DNA from: Planctomycetota bacterium
Lineage (GTDB): Bacteria > Planctomycetota > JAPUJT01
Direction: 5' to 3'
Length of the DNA: 58,317 nt
NCBI GenBank assembly: GCA_027296055.1
Contig: JAPUJT010000151.1
Location: forward strand, 1 to 58,317
Shown here: positions 33,913 to 42,280 of the stretch, in pieces
How the letters are laid out: every line of letters starts with the position of its first letter
How positions within the stretch are numbered: position 1 is the stretch's first letter
Made by a program: the position numbers and the translations under genes
Notes under the pieces: model-generated
Databases searched by the model: none
Told to the model about the DNA's origin: nothing
The model's input: the letters and a program-made list of their open reading frames with translations, nothing else

Positions 33913-33940
33913 GAGACAGGGGATTTACTGGAGGGACGCC

Positions 33941-34441
33941 ATGAGAGGCTCGGTTTGCGGCATTCTCCTCTTGCTGGTTTTTCCCTTGGCATGCAGTGTT
34001 TCTCGATCCATCCAACCGCCCGCACAGCAGAGTCAGGCTCCCGTAGAGCTTCACTCCGTCCAACAGCGGGAGACAGCCTCCGAGACGGAATCCGAACTCG
34101 CTCGACTCTTGATGGAGGACCGGGTTGGGGAGTACACAGGGGTCATGCGGGTTTTCGACACCATTGACCCGCTCGAGTCTCTCCCCGACCGACCCACCCG
34201 CTCATGGGGCAAGGGTCTGACATCCACAACAGCCTACTCCCTCGGACACCTGGGCACGCGGGACAAGAAGCTGGAGATCCTCGCCGGTCCCGATGGGGCC
34301 GAGTTCACCGTCAAGACCAGGGATGGGAAGGTCGTCGCCGCGAAGCTATCGGAACTCGACCTGGCCACGCAATTCCCCCGGCTCCATCTAATGATTCATT
34401 CATCTCACGCGAGGCCTGGCCAAGACTGGGCCGGGATGTGA
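33941..34441 (+). CDS. Small lipoprotein of unknown function
   Basis: The 166-residue protein has a lipobox near FPLACS (Cys16). Beyond a low-complexity Gln/Glu/Ser stretch (about 25-55) no family is recognised. The C-terminal half (about 90-150) has alternating beta-like segments with KLEILAGPDGAEFTVKTRDGK. The ATG at 33941 has a GGAGGG site and a good promoter. A perfect 9-bp hairpin follows the stop. It could be a periplasmic binding or assembly factor; nothing in the sequence decides this. Confidence 0.7.
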   Translation: MRGSVCGILLLLVFPLACSVSRSIQPPAQQSQAPVELHSVQQRETASETESELARLLMEDRVGEYTGVMRVFDTIDPLESLPDRPTRSWGKGLTSTTAYSLGHLGTRDKKLEILAGPDGAEFTVKTRDGKVVAAKLSELDLATQFPRLHLMIHSSHARPGQDWAGM

Positions 34442-34445
34442 CCAG

Positions 34446-34466
34446 GGCGTCTCGGCTCGAGACGCC
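34446..34466 (+). terminator. Perfect 9-bp hairpin after the lipoprotein gene
   Basis: GGCGTCTCG (34446-34454) pairs with CGAGACGCC (34458-34466) around a GCT loop, 4 nt after the stop. No U-tract follows, so termination efficiency is unclear. Confidence 0.6.
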
Positions 34467-34584
34467 GGACGACCTCCTCACACCGCCCGCCTGATGACAT
34501 TGCGCGCTTTCCTCGGCCACAAGTCTTGAGAGAATGATTCGCCCTCGCGCGGCTGGGCAACAAGCGAAAGGACGGGTAGAGACC

Positions 34585-35763
34585 ATGAAGTACGTCGCAT
34601 CGACGCTGGTGCTGATTCTCATGGTCTCCACTTCCGCTGCGAGAGCAGACGAGGGCGACCGCGAAGCGCGAAGGAGGCAGGTCAAGAGGAGGGGAGGCTC
34701 CCTGGCCACCGAGCAGGCTGTCATGGCGGGGCTGCGGTGGCTTGCGCGGCACCAGGGCCCGGATGGAAGCTGGAGTTCGAGTGAGTTCGACAAGAATTGC
34801 GCTAGCAAGAGTTCGAGATGCAGCGGATATGGGTTCACCTACTGGGACGCGGGTGTTTCGGGCCTGGCCCTTCTGGCCTTCCAGGGGGCGGGTCACACAC
34901 AGGACCAGGGGGAATTCCAGAGTGTTGTGAGAAAGGGCCTCGGCTGGCTCCGGAAGAACCAACAGGAGGAGGGAAAGCTGGAGGGCGCCATTGGATATGT
35001 GGAGGAAGAAAAAGGCACGCCCAAGGAGGAGTGGGTCTACAACCACGCCATCGCCACGATGGCGCTCTGTGAGGCGTACGCATCATCGGGGGAGGACTCA
35101 TCGCTCAGGGTATCCGCCCAGAGGGCCGTGGACCTTTGTCTGCGCGCTCAGAATCCAGGCTGGGGCTGGCGGTACGGAATCCGGACGGACGACAACGACA
35201 CATCCGTGACCGGGTGGATGGTTCAGGCCCTCAGAGCCGGAAAGGAGGCGGGACTCGATGTGCCCGAGGACCGCTTCGAGGGGGCGCTTGCCTCGATTGC
35301 TGAAGCGACCAACAAGAAAGGGCACACCGGCTATCGCAAGCCGAATGGGGCCTCGTCGTTCCTTCCCATGCAACGGGGGAAGTACAAACAGATCCCCTGC
35401 ATGACGGCCGTCGGCATGCTCACCCGGCTCGTCTGCGGACAGAAGAGAACCGAGAAGATTCTGCGCAAGGGCAGGTCGATCCTTCGCAAGAGCCTCCCCG
35501 CCTGGTCCTCGGACAAGATGAGCACCGTGAACATGTACTACTGGTATTACGGCACCTACGTCATGTTTCGGGTGCGCGGGAACTACTGGAAGGAATGGAA
35601 CAAGGCGATGCAGGAAGCCCTCCTCCCCTCGCAGCAGCAGGAAGGCGGTGCGGCCGGTTCGTGGGATCCGATTGGAGAATGGGGGATTGCCGGCGGGCGA
35701 GTCTACTCCACAGCGATCGGAGTCCTGACCCTCGAGGTCTACTACAGACACGCTCGAAACTAA
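34585..35763 (+). CDS. Exported terpene-cyclase/prenyltransferase-fold protein
   Basis: The 392-residue protein has a signal peptide (to about SAARAD) and repeated alpha/alpha-barrel units with QW-like motifs (GLRWLARHQGPDGSW, GLGWLRKNQQEEGKL, AQNPGWGWRY). This is the squalene-hopene cyclase/geranylgeranyl transferase fold, but the catalytic DxDD of cyclases is not visible and the protein is exported, so it is not a squalene-hopene cyclase. Similar exported proteins are frequent in planctomycetes. Many such proteins are thought to bind or process polymers or proteins. Function unknown. Confidence 0.78.
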   Translation: MKYVASTLVLILMVSTSAARADEGDREARRRQVKRRGGSLATEQAVMAGLRWLARHQGPDGSWSSSEFDKNCASKSSRCSGYGFTYWDAGVSGLALLAFQGAGHTQDQGEFQSVVRKGLGWLRKNQQEEGKLEGAIGYVEEEKGTPKEEWVYNHAIATMALCEAYASSGEDSSLRVSAQRAVDLCLRAQNPGWGWRYGIRTDDNDTSVTGWMVQALRAGKEAGLDVPEDRFEGALASIAEATNKKGHTGYRKPNGASSFLPMQRGKYKQIPCMTAVGMLTRLVCGQKRTEKILRKGRSILRKSLPAWSSDKMSTVNMYYWYYGTYVMFRVRGNYWKEWNKAMQEALLPSQQQEGGAAGSWDPIGEWGIAGGRVYSTAIGVLTLEVYYRHARN

Positions 35764-35772
35764 ACTCGGGCC

Positions 35773-36165
35773 CTACGGTCCGCCGGGTTCCTTGGCAGGC
35801 TCGGGGAGAGTCTGCGCGGGCGAACTTTCCAGCGGACTCTCGATCACCTCGACGGAGGTGCGGTCGGGTTCTGTCCAGTCGTTGATCTGAAGCCATCGAA
35901 AAGAAGGCTCGGTGACATCCGCCGCCTCACCTCGCAGCGGGAAGCTCTGCCCGGTTGGCTGGATCGTGACCTTCCCATCCTTCAGCATGACGTTGGCGCG
36001 CAGGCGGAGGCTACTCAGGCCGATGTTGTTGCGCGTGATCCCTTCGTGGAGCGCCTTGAAGTCGAACTTCCGGGGGCGGGTAACACGCACACGGGCCGCT
36101 TGCATCTCGATGTCGATTTCGGGTTCGGAGCCGTACCGGCCCCGGAGCAGACGGGCTATGCCCAT
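35773..36165 (-). CDS. Conserved-looking hypothetical protein; may be the 3' part of a broken lipoprotein gene
   Basis: The open frame encodes 130 residues with alternating hydrophobic strands (IDIEMQAARVRVT, LRLRANVMLKDGKVTI). A Pro/Glu-rich tail closes it. The ATG at 36165 has a GAGGAG only 3 nt upstream. Reading upstream in the same frame gives TGA-ACC-TGA and then the 40-residue lipoprotein start at 36306. The pair may therefore be one lipoprotein gene split by stops, or two small genes in series. I cannot recognise a family. Confidence 0.5.
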   Translation of the reverse strand: MGIARLLRGRYGSEPEIDIEMQAARVRVTRPRKFDFKALHEGITRNNIGLSSLRLRANVMLKDGKVTIQPTGQSFPLRGEAADVTEPSFRWLQINDWTEPDRTSVEVIESPLESSPAQTLPEPAKEPGGP

Positions 36166-36183
36166 CAGCTCCTCGTTTCAGGT

Positions 36184-36306
36184 TCACCCCGAGAGCCCGA
36201 TATCGAGAAAGGCAAAGTCGGTCTGCTGGGGTTGGATCGTCTCCCCTGGCGCCACACACGCCACGACGAGGATACCGATTCCCAGGGCGGTCACGGCTGA
36301 TTTCAT
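36184..36306 (-). CDS. 40-residue lipoprotein signal ORF, possibly the 5' part of the next gene
   Basis: The frame encodes a signal with lipobox LVVAC (Cys17) and about 24 more residues ending DIGLSG before a TGA. Its ATG overlaps the stop of the beta-barrel gene (ATGA), so it is translated by coupling. After TGA-ACC-TGA the same frame continues into the 35773-36165 frame. A 40-residue mature lipoprotein would be very short, so a disrupted gene is likely. Confidence 0.5.
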   Translation of the reverse strand: MKSAVTALGIGILVVACVAPGETIQPQQTDFAFLDIGLSG

Positions 36307-37214
36307 ATCCTGAATCCTATCGCGATAAAGAGTGAGAAGTCGTCGACGAGCTGCGTCCCGTTCACCCTATGGTAGAGAGGCACCTCCAAGGTGGCAACGA
36401 TGTCCCAGACCGGCCTCGGATGGAAGACGAAGCTCAGGCGGGCCGAGATCGTGTCGCCACCGGTATTCGTCACCCCGTCGCCGTCCTGGCGCGCTCGAAA
36501 TTCGTGCTTCCAGCGTAGACCGAACGTCCCGGAGGCGGACGGACCAGGGTACTTCTCGATCCAGAACCGGTTCCCGACGGCCAGATCGAGGACCAGCTCG
36601 TCGCCGAACTTGTAGTCCTGTCCCCCTTCCGTGTTGAGCTGATACAGCCACACTCCGTTGAACTTCCAGCGATCTCGCTCGAAGGTGGCGGCCAGTCCGG
36701 CGAAGGGATCCCACGAGCCCGACCCGGGCTGGAGGGTCATGGGCAGCCGCGCCCCGTTCTCGGTCTCCGTATCCGACCCGGTGGGAAGCTCCAGACCCAG
36801 AAGCGCCGCGAGGTTATCGGAGGCGCGGTGGGCGGTCGTCCGAAATATACGGTACTTCGCGACCAAGGTGACGTCCCCGATGCCGGATGTTTCCGCGTCG
36901 CCCGCGTCGGACTCCAGAGTTCGATAAACGAAGGGGAGGAGGGCCGTGAGCGTCAAGTCGGGCAGAGCGCCGTAGTTCACCGACGATGTGAGCCGGTGAT
37001 CCATCCTCACCCGATCGAGGGAATCTCGCACCTCCTTCTCCCCCTCGAAGAGGCGCGACTGCCGGGTGAAGGTGTCGCTCAGGGTGAAGAGCCAACCCTC
37101 CTGGTACAGGGTCTCTCCCTCGAGGACCTCCAGCCCTCCCTCCTGTGCGTATCCGGCCACCGGGAAGAGCGAGAGGATCAGCAGGATTGGGCCCGCGCGA
37201 GTCACCGATCTCAA
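36303..37214 (-). CDS. Outer-membrane beta-barrel protein
   Basis: The 303-residue protein has a signal peptide (ending GYAQ) and amphipathic strands throughout, with GIGDVTLVAKYRI and LGLELPTGSDTE typical of the MetA-pathway phenol-degradation/transporter barrel family (PF13557-like). It may be a small-molecule channel. It starts with TTG at 37214, preceded by a GGAAGGGAG site, and is the third gene of an operon from the GT2 gene. The glycosyltransferase and DUF2304 genes upstream do not explain it. Confidence 0.7.
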   Translation of the reverse strand: MRSVTRAGPILLILSLFPVAGYAQEGGLEVLEGETLYQEGWLFTLSDTFTRQSRLFEGEKEVRDSLDRVRMDHRLTSSVNYGALPDLTLTALLPFVYRTLESDAGDAETSGIGDVTLVAKYRIFRTTAHRASDNLAALLGLELPTGSDTETENGARLPMTLQPGSGSWDPFAGLAATFERDRWKFNGVWLYQLNTEGGQDYKFGDELVLDLAVGNRFWIEKYPGPSASGTFGLRWKHEFRARQDGDGVTNTGGDTISARLSFVFHPRPVWDIVATLEVPLYHRVNGTQLVDDFSLFIAIGFRI

Positions 37215-37215
37215 C

Positions 37216-37584
37216 TCAAGCTCCCTTCCGGGACTCGGTCAGCATCTGCCGCAGCAAGCCGTTCTCCTGGATCAGGAGCCGGCTCCGCTTCTCGAGGCGA
37301 TGCATCTTCACCGTCAGTCGGTGCAGGAACAGGAAGATCACCACAAAAAGGGCGCCGAACATCACGAGGAAGGGGAAGGCAACGCCGAAGAACCTGCCGG
37401 CGAAGTTCGTGAAGTCGGGAAAGAAGGTGAAGACGGCGGGGACGATGGCCACCATCGAGAGCATCAGGAACTCGTAGAGGTCGAGCCCGCCGCGAATCGT
37501 CATCACGAGCAGGAGGCCCATGTAGAGGGCCACGAAGACTGCGATCAGCGTGATCGTCGGTAGCGTGGGAGAGAAATCTGGCAT
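37216..37584 (-). CDS. DUF2304 membrane protein, partner of GT2
   Basis: The 122-residue protein has three transmembrane segments (about 8-29, 37-57, 66-90) and a C-terminal amphipathic coiled coil (about 93-117). This is the DUF2304 pattern, which is usually encoded beside dolichol-phosphate-mannose-synthase-like glycosyltransferases, as here. It may anchor or regulate the transferase at the membrane. It is 4 nt downstream of the GT2 gene and 1 nt upstream of the beta-barrel gene. Confidence 0.8.
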   Translation of the reverse strand: MPDFSPTLPTITLIAVFVALYMGLLLVMTIRGGLDLYEFLMLSMVAIVPAVFTFFPDFTNFAGRFFGVAFPFLVMFGALFVVIFLFLHRLTVKMHRLEKRSRLLIQENGLLRQMLTESRKGA

Positions 37585-37588
37585 CGCG

Positions 37589-38314
37589 TCATCCCTCCTT
37601 TCGCGGCCTCGCTGCGCGAGGGCCGAGTCGTGCCAGGGCGATGTAGCCGAGGGCGCGGATCATGTAGTTGAGGATATTGTGTCCCTGGATGCTGCTCTCG
37701 CCGCTCCCGCGCTCCCGCATCCGGACGGGCACTTCCCGGAGAGTCAATTTCTGGCGGAGTGCGCGGGCCACCACGATCGGTTCGGGGTAGTCGTGTGGGA
37801 AATTATCGGCAAAGGCGGCGATCGCCCCCCGATCGAAGAGACGGAGCCCGCTCGTCGGATCGGTGACGAACTTGCCGAAGAGGAGTTGCAGGGTCTTCCC
37901 GATCAGCCGGCTCCCGAGGCGGCGGGCGAACGAGGATTGAAAGCCGTCGTTGTCGATGTAGCGGGAGCCGATGATGAGGTTCGCCGGCTCCGAACTGTAG
38001 GCGGCGACAAGCTTCCTCACTTCCTCCGGGGGATGTTGGCCGTCCCCGTCGACCTGCACGCAGATGTCGTAACCCCGCTCGCGGGCGTACAAGAGACCTG
38101 TGTGGACCGCCGCCCCGATCCCGAGATTCTCCACGAGTCGGACGCAAGGGGAGAAGCGGCTCGCCACCTCGTAGGAGTCGTCTGTGGAGCCGTCGTCGAT
38201 GACGAGAGTGTCGTAGCCGGCATCGAGGTCTCGCACCTCGCGCAGGACGTCTCCTATCACTTTCCCCTCGTTGTAGCAGGGGAGGATCAGCAGGATGCGT
38301 TCGGGTTCGGCCAA
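37589..38314 (-). CDS. Family 2 glycosyltransferase (polyprenyl-phosphate sugar transferase type)
   Basis: The 241-residue protein has the GT-A fold with LPCYNEG, VIDDGSTDDS and the metal-binding VDGDGQHP, and later TDPTSGLRLFDR. It lacks a C-terminal transmembrane pair. It should move a sugar from a nucleotide donor to polyprenyl phosphate, like Dpm1. The start is TTG at 38314. It begins a GT2-DUF2304-barrel operon and is separated from the FAD/methyltransferase operon by a palindromic repeat element. Confidence 0.88.
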   Translation of the reverse strand: MAEPERILLILPCYNEGKVIGDVLREVRDLDAGYDTLVIDDGSTDDSYEVASRFSPCVRLVENLGIGAAVHTGLLYARERGYDICVQVDGDGQHPPEEVRKLVAAYSSEPANLIIGSRYIDNDGFQSSFARRLGSRLIGKTLQLLFGKFVTDPTSGLRLFDRGAIAAFADNFPHDYPEPIVVARALRQKLTLREVPVRMRERGSGESSIQGHNILNYMIRALGYIALARLGPRAARPRKEG

Positions 38315-38338
38315 CTCTCGTCTCCGTACAGGATGGAC

Positions 38339-38393
38339 CGGCGGGAGCTTCGCCCGCCTTCGCCCGCCTTCGCATGGCTACGGCAGGCTTCGC
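38339..38393. repeat. CCGCCTTCGC/GGCTACGGC palindromic element, copy 1
   Basis: Tandem CCCGCCTTCG units are followed by CATGGCTACGGCAGGC and a degenerate CTTCGC end, giving an imperfect palindrome. The same motif is expanded at 44569-44633. It lies between two genes and just touches the stop of the FAD gene. REP-like or MITE-like origin is likely. Confidence 0.7.
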
Positions 38394-39809
38394 TCAGTCT
38401 AGCACCGGATAGTGGCGGGTCCGCTCTCGCTCCTCTCCCCAGGGCCGCCCGGCGCCTCCGGTGAGCCAGCGTGCGATGCCGTAGCCTATGTCCATTGCGT
38501 CCAGGGAGCCAATGTAATGAAAGGCCCCCTGCCGGCCGATCGTCCGGAGGTTCCGGATCTCGTCCAGGCGGTCGAGAATCCGGTCGAGGTCCTCCTCGAA
38601 TCCGGGGCGGTAAACGGGGTAGGTCTTCGGAAGACGGATCACCCGTTGATCGACCACGCGCGCCTCCCCGAGTCCCATCCGATCCAGGCCGCGCCGCACT
38701 TGCTCCACCAGTTCGTCGTCCGACTCTCGCATCAGGGGCCGGCCTTCATTGCTCATGATCTCGCAGCAGACGATGCTCCCGTCCGTGGCCATCTCCGGAT
38801 CGAAGCTCTCCTGCTCGCTGATCCGGTGGAAGACGACCTCCGGGTCCGGGACGAAGATCCACGATTCATCGAGGAGGCTCTTCGGAGCCACCTTCAAGAA
38901 GACGAGGATCAGGTCGTTCAGGACGAGCACCCGACGGATCCCTTCGCGGAGCTCTCGCGGAAGGGCCTCACCGAGGAAGTCCGCCAGCCGTCCCATCGGG
39001 ACGGTCGAGACGACGAAATCCTCCTCGCCGACCTCCAGCGTAACGGCCTTGTCCTCGCCGAGATGCCGGCACTCGATCGCCCTCACCGCCCCGTCCCGCA
39101 TCTCGATCCTCCTCACCTCATGGCGGAGGAGAATCCGGCCGTGTCCCTCCGTCGCCTTGCGGACCGCGTCCCACAGTCTTTGCAAACCGCCGACCGGGTA
39201 TCGGAACGTCAGGGCCTCGAATTCGCTCTTCTTCCTCCGGCCCAGGACGTGGGCGATCACCTCCGTGACCGAGGGGGTCTGGACGCGGGCTCTTGAAAGC
39301 TTGGCGTCGAGGCGTGCGGGATCGCCCCAGAGCTTCCGAGCGATCGGCTCGAAGAGGGCGCGGTAGAGGCCGCCGCCGATACGACGGACGAGATCTTCCT
39401 CGAACGTGCGGGCATGGTCCGCCGAGAGGAGGCAGCGGAGTCGGGCCCATCCGTAGGTCGCCGTCAGGTGCGCGAACGATCTGATCCCGAAGACCTTCAC
39501 CAGCGAGAAGGGGGAGGGGGGATACGGCAGGTAGTGGCCGTGCAGGAAAATTCGACTCACCTTTTCGCGGACGAGCCAGCCATCCGCTGGGAGGAGGGCC
39601 TCGACCCGCGACCAGAGGGCCTCGTCGAGCGTGAAGAGCTTGTGTGGCCCGAGGTCGTGATGGCCGTGTCCCGGCCACTCCACGGTCCTCGCCAGTCCGC
39701 CGAGCTCATCGCCCCTCTCGACGAGGACGAAATCGCCGCCGCCTTCCTCGCACAGGCCATGAGCGACGGCGAGACCCGCGGGACCGCCGCCGAGGATGTA
39801 GGTAGTCAT
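38394..39809 (-). CDS. FAD-dependent amine-oxidase/UDP-galactopyranose-mutase-like oxidoreductase
   Basis: The 471-residue protein has the N-terminal dinucleotide motif YILGGGPAGLAVAHGL and the GDELGGLARTV box of FAD-dependent NAD(P)-binding-like enzymes, plus a C-terminal FAD segment GAFHYIGSLDAMDIGYG. It resembles protoporphyrinogen oxidase and UDP-galactopyranose mutase-type proteins found in glycan clusters. The ATG at 39809 overlaps the methyltransferase stop in an ATGA. A longer frame runs upstream of it but belongs to another reading frame of the methyltransferase. Substrate unknown. Confidence 0.82.
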   Translation of the reverse strand: MTTYILGGGPAGLAVAHGLCEEGGGDFVLVERGDELGGLARTVEWPGHGHHDLGPHKLFTLDEALWSRVEALLPADGWLVREKVSRIFLHGHYLPYPPSPFSLVKVFGIRSFAHLTATYGWARLRCLLSADHARTFEEDLVRRIGGGLYRALFEPIARKLWGDPARLDAKLSRARVQTPSVTEVIAHVLGRRKKSEFEALTFRYPVGGLQRLWDAVRKATEGHGRILLRHEVRRIEMRDGAVRAIECRHLGEDKAVTLEVGEEDFVVSTVPMGRLADFLGEALPRELREGIRRVLVLNDLILVFLKVAPKSLLDESWIFVPDPEVVFHRISEQESFDPEMATDGSIVCCEIMSNEGRPLMRESDDELVEQVRRGLDRMGLGEARVVDQRVIRLPKTYPVYRPGFEEDLDRILDRLDEIRNLRTIGRQGAFHYIGSLDAMDIGYGIARWLTGGAGRPWGEERERTRHYPVLD

Positions 39810-40753
39810 CGGACAATCCTTGCCAGGGCTGTGGTCTGGCTGGCGTAGTAGGGGAGGGGGAGGCGGCGAACGGCGCGGGGCGTCAGGCGACGGAGAAGAC
39901 GGCCGAGGGGGACTCCGAGCTGGACCCCCACGTCCTGGAGGTAGCCGACCTGCAGAGTTTGCCAGTAGCGCCGGTAAACGAATGCCTCGACTCCCGATCG
40001 CCGGCAGGCCTCGGCCAGCGTCCGTCGGCTGAAGTGGTGGAGGTGAACGGAGAGGATCCACCAGAAGCGGCGCCCGGCAATCCTCGCCTGCCACGTTCCG
40101 ATGTCGGGGTAGTTGATCAGCAGCACTCCGTCCGGCCGCAGGAGCCGCGCGGCCTCGACGATGGCGGCCTTCGGATCGGGGACGTGCTCGAGCACGTCCC
40201 AGAAGCTGACGAGATCGAAGCTCCCCGCCGAGAAAGGATGGCTCTCGATCGATCCCGCCTCGACCTGCAGTCCCCTCTGGCGACCCTGCTCCACGAGGAA
40301 GCGTGAAGGCTCCAGGCCGACCGCCTCGTAGCCGAAGGCGGCGGCCGCTTCCAGATAGCCGCCGCCCGCGCAGCCGATGTCCAGGACCTTCGAGCCCGAC
40401 GGCGGGAGGTGCCGAGCGAGCTTCTCGAGGGCGCGCCGGAAGCTGCGGACGCGCATCGGGTGCTGGCTGTCGTGGCCGGACTCCTCGGAAGAGGCGTAGC
40501 CTGCGAAGATCACCTCGTCGGGGTAGCGCGGGCTCTCGTAGATCATCCCGCATCGGCGGCAGGTGACGAGCCGCTGCGTCCCCCGGATCCCCGAGGCGGC
40601 CCCGTAGAGGAGGCCCGGGTCACGGACCTCCACGGTTGGCTCGTAAAGGACCTCCTCGTCCGATGCATCGCATACCGGGCACGGCACGGGGCGCTTCGTT
40701 GGCCGTTCTCCGTCGACGGAGACGGACTCTTGATGGTGTTCGGGTGACGTCAT
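39806..40753 (-). CDS. SAM-dependent methyltransferase with N-terminal zinc ribbon
   Basis: The 315-residue protein has a zinc ribbon with CPVC near residue 25 and CRRC near 62, then a class I methyltransferase fold with VLDIGCAGGGYLEAA and FWDVLEHVPDP. This is the Methyltransf_23-type layout common in sugar and lipid modification clusters. It is coupled to the FAD gene. The ATG at 40753 is chosen; an open frame runs 45 nt further upstream. Confidence 0.85.
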   Translation of the reverse strand: MTSPEHHQESVSVDGERPTKRPVPCPVCDASDEEVLYEPTVEVRDPGLLYGAASGIRGTQRLVTCRRCGMIYESPRYPDEVIFAGYASSEESGHDSQHPMRVRSFRRALEKLARHLPPSGSKVLDIGCAGGGYLEAAAAFGYEAVGLEPSRFLVEQGRQRGLQVEAGSIESHPFSAGSFDLVSFWDVLEHVPDPKAAIVEAARLLRPDGVLLINYPDIGTWQARIAGRRFWWILSVHLHHFSRRTLAEACRRSGVEAFVYRRYWQTLQVGYLQDVGVQLGVPLGRLLRRLTPRAVRRLPLPYYASQTTALARIVR

Positions 40754-40852
40754 GGTCGGCGGCGAGAGATTATGCCAGACCCCCCGCGACCGTGCCACCG
40801 AAGGGGGGGGGGAGGGCTGCAGGTAGGGGTCGCACCGGCGATGGAAGCCCTG

Positions 40853-42280
40853 CTAGGGTCGGGGGACGCTTATCTCCAGCGGGGACTTCAGGCCCTCCTC
40901 GGGGATCTCCAGTGCCTGCGTCACTTCGGGCTGTCCTGGGATCTCGACCACAAGTCGGTAGTTCCCGGGTTGCAGGTAGAAGGGTCCGAACGCTCCATCC
41001 TCCTCGACCTCGCCGAATTGGGTCCTATCCCAGCAGTGGACCCTCACGCGGCCTGGGGGATTCAGAGGCTTGGACACAACCCTACCCTTCACCTCCAGGC
41101 CGGGAATCCAAATCCGGATCGGGGGGCTCGGAAGCCTGACCCGTTTGGTTAGCTCCCATGCCCAGCGCCCATGCTGAGCGATCACGGTTACCTCGCCTTC
41201 TGGCGGAAGACCCAGAAGTCGGAAGTGTCCCTGCTCGTCGCTAGGGTCTGTGCTGTCCCCCATCCGATCTTCACCTGAAAGGGCCTGGACGATTCGGGTG
41301 GACACCCCCCTGCCGAACTTGTCCACTAGCCGGCCCTCCAGGGCACAGCCTGGAGATACATGGATGGTCGTCTCGACATTCTCCTCCTGCTCCAGGTCTA
41401 TCTCTCCTCTGAAGTGCCTGTGGTGCTCGGCCCAGACGTCGATCCTGTAGTCAAGGGGAGCCACTCCATCGAATCGGCAGTCGCCCGAGTCGTCTGTCTC
41501 TCCAAACTTGGGTATGGGATTCTCAACTCGCAACGGCCAGGCCAGCAGCCGCACTCTCGCACGAGGAACCGGCTCGCCTCTCTTGGAAACAACTCTCACG
41601 AGGGCGGATCGACCCTTGTCAAGGATCACGCTGATGGGGACGATTCCCTCCGGGTGCTTCTTGCTTCGACCGACTGCTCTTGCCCGCCCCTCCAGGAAAT
41701 CGTCATGCTGGATCTGAAGAGCCCAGATTTCGTTCTCCGGAAGATCGACGTCCTCAGAGACGAAGATCCACTCGAACTTCCCCTTCTTGTCGGTAAAACA
41801 ACCTGGCGGCCAGGTGGGTCTGTCAACTCCTGCCGAGATGCCGAAGCTGACCGAACTGATGTTTGCCTGAACACCCTCGTAGTATTCAAACAGGAGGACA
41901 GAAGCTCCCTCGATGGGCCGACCCTGATTGTCCGTCACTCGGCCCTCAATCGTCCGGCCTGGCGGGAGAGAGACCTCGACCGTCTTGGACTCCTCCGCCG
42001 AGAGCTTGAGAGGCTTGAAAGGCTGCCGACCCCAACTGAACCCCAGAATCTTCTGATAGTGGGCTCGCGCTGCGGCAACAACGGCCAGAGAGACTTCTTT
42101 GGAGTACTTGAAGACGATCGTTGAGAGGAGGAGGCCCTCGGAGTTCGTCGTTCCCCGGATGAGCTGGGCCCCGGGCCTTTCTCCTCCATACCTGTAGAGA
42201 AAGACCCCGACCTCCGCCCCCCCGATCGGCTCTCGGCTATCGGCATCAATGACTCGGATGGTCAGTTCGGACATTCCCAT
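40853..42280 (-). CDS. Carboxypeptidase-regulatory-like repeat protein without a signal peptide
   Basis: The protein is about 475 residues with several beta-sandwich repeats (TIRVIDADSREPIGGAEVG, EGRVTDNQGRPIEGAS, EGRLVDKFGRGVS, and further degenerate units). No signal peptide or membrane anchor is present at ATG 42280 or 42274. The start lies inside the 3' end of the upstream lipoprotein gene, with an overlap of about 35 nt in another frame. The upstream part of the open frame (to 42490) is only a shadow of that gene. It is related to the anchored protein at 27014. Location in the cell is uncertain. Confidence 0.7.
   Translation of the reverse strand: MGMSELTIRVIDADSREPIGGAEVGVFLYRYGGERPGAQLIRGTTNSEGLLLSTIVFKYSKEVSLAVVAAARAHYQKILGFSWGRQPFKPLKLSAEESKTVEVSLPPGRTIEGRVTDNQGRPIEGASVLLFEYYEGVQANISSVSFGISAGVDRPTWPPGCFTDKKGKFEWIFVSEDVDLPENEIWALQIQHDDFLEGRARAVGRSKKHPEGIVPISVILDKGRSALVRVVSKRGEPVPRARVRLLAWPLRVENPIPKFGETDDSGDCRFDGVAPLDYRIDVWAEHHRHFRGEIDLEQEENVETTIHVSPGCALEGRLVDKFGRGVSTRIVQALSGEDRMGDSTDPSDEQGHFRLLGLPPEGEVTVIAQHGRWAWELTKRVRLPSPPIRIWIPGLEVKGRVVSKPLNPPGRVRVHCWDRTQFGEVEEDGAFGPFYLQPGNYRLVVEIPGQPEVTQALEIPEEGLKSPLEISVPRP

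Noticed and set aside
34585..35763. Squalene-hopene cyclase
   Set aside because: It is exported, shorter than the enzyme (392 against about 630 residues), and lacks a visible DxDD motif.
36178..36186. Selenocysteine recoding at the UGA codons
   Set aside because: Two UGAs two codons apart, no SECIS-like hairpin seen, and no sel genes in view.
38394..40553. Apparent 719-residue protein combining the FAD enzyme with a 248-residue N-terminal extension
   Set aside because: The extension is a shifted-frame reading of the methyltransferase gene, is Arg/Pro-rich, and the true ATG at 39809 forms an ATGA overlap.
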